This document shows positions 58,720 through 64,000 of a stretch of DNA of 64,000 nucleotides, in pieces. Numbering within the stretch: the stretch's first letter is position 1; each line of letters starts with the position of its first letter. The notes below the pieces were generated by a model that saw only the letters and a program-made list of their open reading frames with translations, searched no databases and had not been told where the DNA came from. The translations under genes were made by a program, and so were the position numbers. This stretch comes from Arthrobacter sp. MYb23 (GTDB taxonomy: Bacteria; Actinomycetota; Actinomycetes; Actinomycetales; Micrococcaceae), in contig NZ_PCPR01000011.1 in NCBI RefSeq assembly GCF_002979775.1, positions 1-64,000 of the forward strand. The letters run 5' to 3'.

Positions 58720-60420
58720 ATGAGTTCAGCCACCCGCACTTCTGCCAAGGACCGCCTTTCGGGCGTCTGGGCACTCAAGGGGTACAAACGTGAATGGCTG
58801 CGGCACGACGCCGTGGCGGGTGCAGCACTGTTTGCCCTGCTGGTGCCTGCCGGCATGGCGTACGCGCAGGCGGCCGGTTTGCCGCCTGTCACCGGGCTCT
58901 ACGCCACGGTGATCCCGTTGCTGGTTTACGCCGTGGTGGGGCCGTCCCGCATTCTGGTCTTGGGACCCGACTCATCCCTTGCCCCCATGATCGCCGCAGC
59001 CATTGTTCCGCTTGCGGCCGGCAGCAGTGAGAGATCGGTGGCACTCGCCGGGCTGTTGGCTGTGTTGATCGGGGTGATCATGCTCGCGGGCTCCGCCCTG
59101 AAACTCGGTGCCATCACCGGTCTGCTGTCCAAACCCATCAGGCTCGGATACCTGAACGGAATCGCCTTGCTGGTGGCGTTGTCCCAGCTCCCGGCGTTCC
59201 TGGGGGTAGAGGCCGACGGCGACATCTGGCAAAAGCTCGCGAAGGTCACCACCGGGTTGCTGGGCGGCGGGGTCAACATCACCGCGCTCCTGCTGGGCAT
59301 AGGTTCACTCGCGCTCATCTGGATCCCCAAACTTCTGAAATGGAAGGTGCCCGGCGTCCTGCTGGCGGTGGTGGTTTCATGCGTTGCGACGGCTGTTTGG
59401 GGCCTGAACGACGACGTCAAGGTCACCGGGGTGTTGCCTCAGGGGCTGCCGATGCCCGCACTCGGCGGAATAGGCTGGGCTGACGCGCTTACGTTGCTTC
59501 CGGCTGCCGCCGGTATTGCCCTCATGGTCTTCGCCGACACTGGCGTCCTGTCCCAAACCCTGGCAGCCAAGGAAGGGAAGAAAGTCTCGGGCAACAGGGA
59601 GATGGCCGCCCTTGGGGCAGCCAATGCAGCCACCGGCTTGCTGGGCGGGTTCCCTATATCCGGCAGTACCTCGCGGACGCCCGTGGCTGTGGACGCCGGC
59701 GCCAAATCCCAGATGACCGGGGTGGTTGGAGCGGTGCTGGTTCTGGCTTTCATGCTGTTGGCTCCCGGAGTTACCGGGTACCTCCCTTCGGCGACCTTGG
59801 CCGCCGTCGTTATCGCCGCGGCGATTAGTCTGGCAGACCCTGCCGGCGTCAAGCGGCTCCTCAGCCTGAGCCGGAGCGAATCCGTGGTGATGCTGGCGGC
59901 GTTCCTGGGCGTCCTTACCGTGGGTGTGCTGCAGGGAATCGTCGTAGCCATAGCCTTGGCACTTCTGGACTTTGTTCGGCGGGCTTGGGATCCCTACCGG
60001 ACAGAACTCGGAGCGGAAGCTGGGCTCCCCGGCTATCACGACCTCGAGCGGCACCCCGACGGCGAACGAATCCCCGGACTCCTGATCCTCCGTTTTGATG
60101 CACCTCTGTTCTTCGGCAACGGGCAGGTTTTGGCGGCCTTTGTCCGGGAGCAATTGGACGAAGCCCCGGAGGAGACTGCGCACCCGATTACGCACGTCAT
60201 CCTCGCCGCAGAGCCCATCACCGGGATCGACACCACCGCACTGGATGACCTCGTCACGCTGGACGAATGGCTGGCCAGCAAAGGCGTGGACCTCGTGTTC
60301 GCCGAACTGAAGGGACCTGTAAAGGACAAATTGATCCGGCTGGGCACGGCAGCCCGGTTTACGCCAGACCATTTCTTCCCCACTGTGGGCGCCGCAGTGC
60401 GTGCACTGAAACACGTATAA
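58720..60420 (+). CDS. SulP-family anion transporter with STAS domain
   Basis: 566 residues. A multi-helix transport domain (VPAGMAYAQAAGLPPVTGLY is the SulP signature, residues about 45-65) is followed by a cytoplasmic STAS domain (about 440-566, LLILRFDAPLFFGNG). The family moves sulfate, bicarbonate or related anions. ATG 58720 is chosen; the open frame upstream is the shadow of the monooxygenase gene. The sulfur-rich surroundings favour sulfate or an organosulfur anion. Confidence 0.9.
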   Translation: MSSATRTSAKDRLSGVWALKGYKREWLRHDAVAGAALFALLVPAGMAYAQAAGLPPVTGLYATVIPLLVYAVVGPSRILVLGPDSSLAPMIAAAIVPLAAGSSERSVALAGLLAVLIGVIMLAGSALKLGAITGLLSKPIRLGYLNGIALLVALSQLPAFLGVEADGDIWQKLAKVTTGLLGGGVNITALLLGIGSLALIWIPKLLKWKVPGVLLAVVVSCVATAVWGLNDDVKVTGVLPQGLPMPALGGIGWADALTLLPAAAGIALMVFADTGVLSQTLAAKEGKKVSGNREMAALGAANAATGLLGGFPISGSTSRTPVAVDAGAKSQMTGVVGAVLVLAFMLLAPGVTGYLPSATLAAVVIAAAISLADPAGVKRLLSLSRSESVVMLAAFLGVLTVGVLQGIVVAIALALLDFVRRAWDPYRTELGAEAGLPGYHDLERHPDGERIPGLLILRFDAPLFFGNGQVLAAFVREQLDEAPEETAHPITHVILAAEPITGIDTTALDDLVTLDEWLASKGVDLVFAELKGPVKDKLIRLGTAARFTPDHFFPTVGAAVRALKHV

Positions 60421-60504
60421 GGGAAGCTGCCCCCGATTACGCAACATGACGGCCGGACTACAGCCCGCAAGTGCAGCCCGAGGCCCGTGGATGTTACGTT
60501 TTTC

Positions 60505-60590
60505 TTGAGTAATGAGTACCAGCGCAAAGCCCTGACTTGCTGGTCGGCAACCCTCTCTCCGGCGGGGTGCCTCAGGTGACTACTCGGCGT
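60505..60590 (+). ncRNA. SAM-IV riboswitch
   Basis: P1 is GAGTA (60507-60511) with TACTC (60581-60585). P2 is CCAGC (60519-60523) with GCTGG (60539-60543) around GCAAAGCCCTGACTT. The conserved core GGCAACCCTC pairs with GGGGTGCC (60564-60571), followed by CAGGTGAC. This order and these conserved blocks match the actinobacterial SAM-IV aptamer as I know it. It stands about 45 nt upstream of a gene set ending in metZ, so SAM should lower expression of methionine-related sulfhydrylation. Confidence 0.88.
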
Positions 60591-60632
60591 ATCGACAATT
60601 CGAACTGCAAGCGTGACTGAGGAGCACCAGCT

Positions 60633-60896
60633 ATGCCTGAACCCACTGAAGAAAAACTTTCCTATCGCCTGATTACAGGCCCTGACACCCGTGATTTCTG
60701 CGAGCGGATCCACAGTGCCCTCGCCGAGGGCTATGTGCTCCATGGCAGCCCGGCAGCCACCTTCAACGGCACGGACGTCATTGTGGCCCAAGCAATTGTG
60801 CTCCCCGCCGCTATCGCCAATGCCGATGCCGCAGTTGCCACTGCAGTGGACCAGCTTGAGAACTACGACGACGAAGCGTTCGAGGGCCACGCATGA
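60633..60896 (+). CDS. DUF1737-domain protein
   Basis: 87 residues. YRLITGPDTRDFCERIHSAL and LAEGYVLHGSPAATFNG form the DUF1737 domain, a small alpha-beta fold of unknown function. GGAGCACCAGCT precedes the ATG. It is first in the riboswitch-controlled operon and overlaps the rhodanese start by four bases, so a sulfur-transfer accessory role is inferred. Confidence 0.82.
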   Translation: MPEPTEEKLSYRLITGPDTRDFCERIHSALAEGYVLHGSPAATFNGTDVIVAQAIVLPAAIANADAAVATAVDQLENYDDEAFEGHA

Positions 60897-61303
60897 GCTA
60901 CGCAGGTGACCTGACCCCGCAGGATGCGTGGGCCAAGTTGGAAGAAGGCGCCATCCTGGTGGACGTCCGCACTGAGGGCGAGTGGGCCCACATCGGAATT
61001 CCGGACACCAAAGCCACGGAGAACGACCCCCTGTTCATTCAGTGGAACCTTGCCGGCGGTATCCCCAACTCCCGCTTCATCGAGGATTTGCGTCAGCAGG
61101 CCCCCGAGGACGACGGCGTTGAGCTGGTGTTCCTGTGCCGTTCCGGCCAGCGCTCCATCTCCGCCGCCATCGCCGCAACGCAGGCCGGCTTCACTTCCTA
61201 CAACGTCCTGGAGGGCTTTGAAGGAGAACCGGACCGCTACGGCGAGCGCACAGTCAACGGCTGGAAGAACCGTGGCCTGCCGACGAATTTGGGGACCGAG
61301 TAA
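60893..61303 (+). CDS. Rhodanese-like sulfurtransferase
   Basis: 136 residues, single rhodanese domain. The active-site cysteine is in FLCRSGQRSIS (about C82), and the N-terminal ILVDVRTEGEWAHIG is the CH2A motif. It carries persulfide sulfur. It is located between DUF1737 and metZ with overlapping or adjacent ends, suggesting it hands sulfur to the sulfhydrylase step or controls sulfide supply. Confidence 0.9.
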   Translation: MSYAGDLTPQDAWAKLEEGAILVDVRTEGEWAHIGIPDTKATENDPLFIQWNLAGGIPNSRFIEDLRQQAPEDDGVELVFLCRSGQRSISAAIAATQAGFTSYNVLEGFEGEPDRYGERTVNGWKNRGLPTNLGTE

Positions 61304-62512
61304 GTGACTTTCAATCCCGACGCCGCCGGTTGGAGCCCCGACACCCAGGCCGTCCGCGGTGGCCTTGACCGTACTAATTTTCAGGAAACATCCGAGCCCG
61401 TTTTCCTGAACTCCGGTTTCGTCTACGAATCCGCCGCTGCCGCCGAGCGCGCCTTCACTGGTGAGGACGAACGTTTCGTTTACTCCCGCTACGGCAACCC
61501 CTCCGTCGCAACGTTCCAGGAGCGGCTGCGGCTGCTCGAAGGAACCGAAGCGTGCTTTGCGACGGCGTCAGGTATGTCCGCGGTCTTTACTGCTTTGGGT
61601 GCCCTGCTGGCTGCCGGCGACCGCGTGGTTGCCGCCCGCTCCCTGTTCGGCTCCTGCTTTGTGATCCTCAATGAGATCCTGCCGCGGTGGGGCGTTCACA
61701 CGGTCTTCGTGGATGGCCCGGATTTGGAGCAGTGGCGCGAAGCCCTCTCCGAGCCCACTACCGCAGTCTTCTTCGAGTCTCCGTCCAACCCCATGCAGGA
61801 GATCGTGGACATCGCTGCAGTCAGCGAACTGGCGCATGCTGCCGGGGCCACTGTGGTGGTGGACAACGTCTTTGCCACTCCCCTGCTGCAACGCTGTGGA
61901 GAGCTGGGCGCCGACGTGATTGTGTACTCGGGCACCAAACACATCGACGGCCAGGGACGTGTGCTTGGCGGCGCAATCCTGGGCACCAAGGAATTCATCG
62001 ACGGCCCGGTCAAGCAGCTCATGCGGCACACCGGTCCTTCACTGTCCGCGTTCAATGCCTGGGTGCTGACCAAGGGCTTGGAGACCATCGGACTGCGTGT
62101 GAACCACAGCTCGGCATCCGCTCTGAAGATCGCTGAGTGGCTTGAGCAGCAACCCGCCATCAGCTGGGTCAAGTACCCGTTGTTGAAGTCTCACCCGCAG
62201 TACGAGCTTGCTGCGAAGCAGATGAAGGCGGGCGGCACCGTCCTGACCTTTGAACTGTCTCCCTCGGCCGGGCGTTCAGCCAAAGAGGCTGCGTTCGCCT
62301 TGCTCGACGGCCTCACCGTCATTGATATCTCCAACAACCTGGGCGACTCCAAGTCCCTCATCACCCATCCTGCCACCACCACCCACCGGGCCATGGGACC
62401 GGAGGGGCGGGCGGCGATCGGACTTTCCGATGGTGTTGTCCGCCTGTCCGTAGGGCTCGAAGACGTGGACGACCTCATCTCGGATCTGGAGAAGGCCCTC
62501 AAACAGGTCTAA
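61304..62512 (+). CDS. metZ: O-succinylhomoserine sulfhydrylase
   Basis: 402 residues, Cys/Met metabolism PLP family. The PLP lysine is in YSGTKHIDGQGRVLGGA (about K209) and the N-terminal tetramer arm is TQAVRGGLDRTNFQETSEP, which is typical of MetZ. It converts activated homoserine plus sulfide to homocysteine. GTG 61304 follows the rhodanese stop with no gap. It is under the SAM-IV riboswitch. Confidence 0.92.
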   Translation: MTFNPDAAGWSPDTQAVRGGLDRTNFQETSEPVFLNSGFVYESAAAAERAFTGEDERFVYSRYGNPSVATFQERLRLLEGTEACFATASGMSAVFTALGALLAAGDRVVAARSLFGSCFVILNEILPRWGVHTVFVDGPDLEQWREALSEPTTAVFFESPSNPMQEIVDIAAVSELAHAAGATVVVDNVFATPLLQRCGELGADVIVYSGTKHIDGQGRVLGGAILGTKEFIDGPVKQLMRHTGPSLSAFNAWVLTKGLETIGLRVNHSSASALKIAEWLEQQPAISWVKYPLLKSHPQYELAAKQMKAGGTVLTFELSPSAGRSAKEAAFALLDGLTVIDISNNLGDSKSLITHPATTTHRAMGPEGRAAIGLSDGVVRLSVGLEDVDDLISDLEKALKQV

Positions 62513-62522
62513 CCTTGCTGCC

Positions 62523-63258
62523 ATGAGCGGGAACCATCCCTATCGCCGTGCCGGAGCGGTCATCGTTGCCGGCACGGTGGTGTGGTTCGTCGGAATCTCG
62601 CCGGTCTCCCGTGTTTACATCACGCCCGATGACGCCGAGCGGCTGCGCATGCTGACAGCTGGCCAGCGCGGATGGATTGTTGGCCAGCACCTGACCGCCG
62701 TGGGAACTGTCGCCGTGCCCGTGGGATTCGCCGCATTCGCCCGCGCTGTTCAGGACAAGAGCGCTGTTCGGGACAAGAACACTGTTCGGGACAAGAACAC
62801 TGTCCCGGAGCAGGACCGTGCACCGGATAAGAGCGCCGGGGCCGGGGCGAGTGATCGTCTCTGGGCGAAACACATTCTCGGGCAGTGCATCGCGCGGGAG
62901 AGCGAAGAAGTGGGCTTTCGCTGCATCCGCCGCCTTACTCGCCGGCGCCCCGTTCTTCGTCTCAAGCCTCGCCCGGCGGGCTTCTGACATCGAAGGGTTC
63001 GCCTATCGCAGGGGGTCCAGCGCGCCATTCCTGGTGTATTCCGGACTTCACGTCGTGGCGTTGGCCGCGCTCGGAGGGAGTCTTCTTTCCTTGCCCACAA
63101 ACCGCTGGATCGGTGTCATGGCTGCCGCCAGCGCACCCGTCTACGGCGCCGTCCTTGTGGCTAAGAAGGACATCCCGCCGCTCTTCTTCTACTTGGTGGA
63201 GGGGACCATCGGCGCCTACCTGATGACATGGGAAGAGCAGGAAGCTGAAGTCTCCTGA
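62523..63258 (+). pseudogene. Frameshifted four-helix membrane protein
   Basis: The ATG-started frame (62523) gives one hydrophobic segment (AGAVIVAGTVVWFVGISPV), a VGQHLTAVGTVAVPVGFAAF segment and a repeated DKN linker, then reads off into arginine-rich nonsense ending at 62987. The expected continuation (WAFAASAALLAGAPFFV, then FLVYSGLHVVALAALGGSLL and VEGTIGAYLMTW, ending 63258) is in another frame from about 62830-62910. One base inserted or two deleted in that stretch explains it. It could be a genuine pseudogene, a sequencing error or, less likely, programmed frameshifting. Function unknown. Confidence 0.7.
62745..62816 (+). repeat. 18-bp tandem repeat (4 units) in frameshifted gene
   Basis: Units GCTGTTCAGGACAAGAGC, GCTGTTCGGGACAAGAAC, ACTGTTCGGGACAAGAAC and a diverged fourth encode AVQDKS/AVRDKN/TVRDKN/TVPEQD. 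The unit is a multiple of three, so the repeat itself does not cause the frameshift. Confidence 0.87.
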
Positions 63259-63446
63259 CCAGCTCCAGCTCGCCTTGGCCGGCCCCTCCGCCGTTGCGCA
63301 CCCGTTGCCGCCATCCGCACCAGAGGTAATTGGCGCAGATGGCGGAAACTGGAGCACCACATGGCACAAACGGGCGCGGCTGGCGCGAACGGGCGCGTCG
63401 GGCGCGTCCCTCGCGAACGGGCGCGTCGCGTCCCGCAGCGCCAGTG
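63259..63446. other. Non-coding gap with GCGCG/ACGGGCGCG iterations
   Basis: Between two convergent coding regions. The part from about 63368 is built of repeated GAACGGGCGCGTC-like blocks. GCCGCCATC / GATGGCGG (63310 and 63339 areas) could form a weak hairpin. No gene is seen. Confidence 0.5.
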
Positions 63447-64000
63447 TCAGTCCTGGAAGTACTCGATCTTCGCGCCAATGGTGTTCAGGCGCTCCGCAAG
63501 GTCCTCATAGCCGCGCTCGATCACGTAGATGTTGCGCAGCTCGGAGGTTCCCCTGGCGGCCAACATCGCCAGGAGCAGGCAAGCGGCCGGGCGGAGGGCC
63601 GGTGGGCAGCCGATTTCCGCGGCACGCCACTTGGTGGGTCCGTTGACGTAGATCCGGTGCGGGTCCAGTAGCTGCACCTGAGCGCCCAGCTTGTTGAGTT
63701 CCGTCAGGTAAATGGCACGGTTCTCGTAAACCCAGTCGTGGATCATGGTCTGGCCCTCGGCATTACCTGCGATCACTGCGAAGAACGGCAGGTTGTCGAT
63801 GTTCAGGCCAGGGAACGGCATGGGGTGGATCTTGTCCTGCGGGGCGCGGAGCTCCGACGGCTTGGTGGTGACGTCCACCAGCCGGGTGCGTCCGTTGCGC
63901 GCCATGTACTCGCCGGAAACCTCGAGGTTCTGGCCCATCTGCTCCAAGGTGGCGAGTTCAATTTCCATGAACTCGATGGGAACCCTGCGGATGGTGACCT
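63447..64000 (-). CDS. murA: UDP-N-acetylglucosamine 1-carboxyvinyltransferase-type enzyme (5' part outside window)
   Basis: The frame is open to the window edge; about 184 C-terminal residues are visible. RVPIEFMEIELATLEQMGQ, HPMPFPGLNIDNLPFFAVIAG and LRPAACLLLAMLAARGTSEL followed by ERGYEDLAERLNTIGAKIE are EPT-fold landmarks of MurA. MurA adds enolpyruvate to UDP-GlcNAc as the first step of peptidoglycan synthesis. The catalytic Cys loop is not in the visible part. Some actinobacteria have two such genes, so this may be a paralogue. Confidence 0.87.
   Translation of the reverse strand, partial: VTIRRVPIEFMEIELATLEQMGQNLEVSGEYMARNGRTRLVDVTTKPSELRAPQDKIHPMPFPGLNIDNLPFFAVIAGNAEGQTMIHDWVYENRAIYLTELNKLGAQVQLLDPHRIYVNGPTKWRAAEIGCPPALRPAACLLLAMLAARGTSELRNIYVIERGYEDLAERLNTIGAKIEYFQD

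Overview
The window is high-GC DNA with dense, short-spaced genes, many GTG/TTG starts and 1-4 nt start/stop overlaps. It comes from an actinobacterium of the Arthrobacter/Paenarthrobacter type. The strongest clues are a copper amine oxidase that closely resembles the Arthrobacter globiformis enzymes, a CtpE-type P-type ATPase, a SAM-IV riboswitch and a CmtR-type metal sensor. I see no rRNA, complete tRNA, CRISPR array, prophage or insertion sequence. It reads as chromosome with a metal-resistance block.

Layout. 1-4.2 kb: end of a sugar-type ABC importer operon (binding protein, two permeases, 2-hydroxyacid dehydrogenase). 4.4-11 kb: CtpE ATPase, small membrane protein, Tat-exported PhoD phosphatase, unknown protein, aminotransferase. 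11-13.6 kb: zinc alcohol dehydrogenase divergent from an AhpD-like protein and an ECF41 sigma factor. 13.7-19 kb: copper amine oxidase with a histidine-rich membrane protein, TetR regulator, LysE exporter, aldehyde dehydrogenase. 19-20 kb: prephenate dehydratase.

20.3-30.3 kb is a metal/arsenic block: CmtR, CDF transporter and DsbA-like protein; MntH; ArsO-like flavoprotein, TrxB, ArsC and an ArsR-ArsC fusion facing an aquaglyceroporin; two tandem paralogous membrane proteins of unknown function; a canonical arsenite-sensing ArsR; and a decayed ArsN acetyltransferase. No ArsB or Acr3 pump is present, so arsenite would have to leave through the channel.

30-44.8 kb: MMPL exporter facing MarR, a methyltransferase, a YciI/DGPF protein with an ECF42 sigma factor, aldo/keto reductase, DNA polymerase IV, LysE exporter, and a LacI-controlled uridine/ribonucleoside locus (nucleoside hydrolase, MFS importer, ribokinase). 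44.8-54 kb: Tat-exported M60-like metallopeptidase, phosphatase, a P-loop kinase-PabB fusion, cardiolipin synthase, PabC, amino acid permease, AhpD-like protein. 54.6-62.5 kb is largely sulfur-related: flavin monooxygenase, histidine ammonia-lyase homologue with a broken MIO tripeptide, cysteine-synthase-like protein, SulP transporter, then a SAM-IV riboswitch ahead of DUF1737, rhodanese and MetZ. The window ends with a frameshifted membrane gene and the 3' part of a MurA-type gene.

The most unusual items are the MIO-disrupted lyase operon (54.6-58.6 kb), the pump-less arsenic block with its symmetrical divergent promoter, the paired unknown membrane proteins with identical operator-like elements at their ribosome binding sites, and four dispersed 68-bp palindromes of two subtypes.
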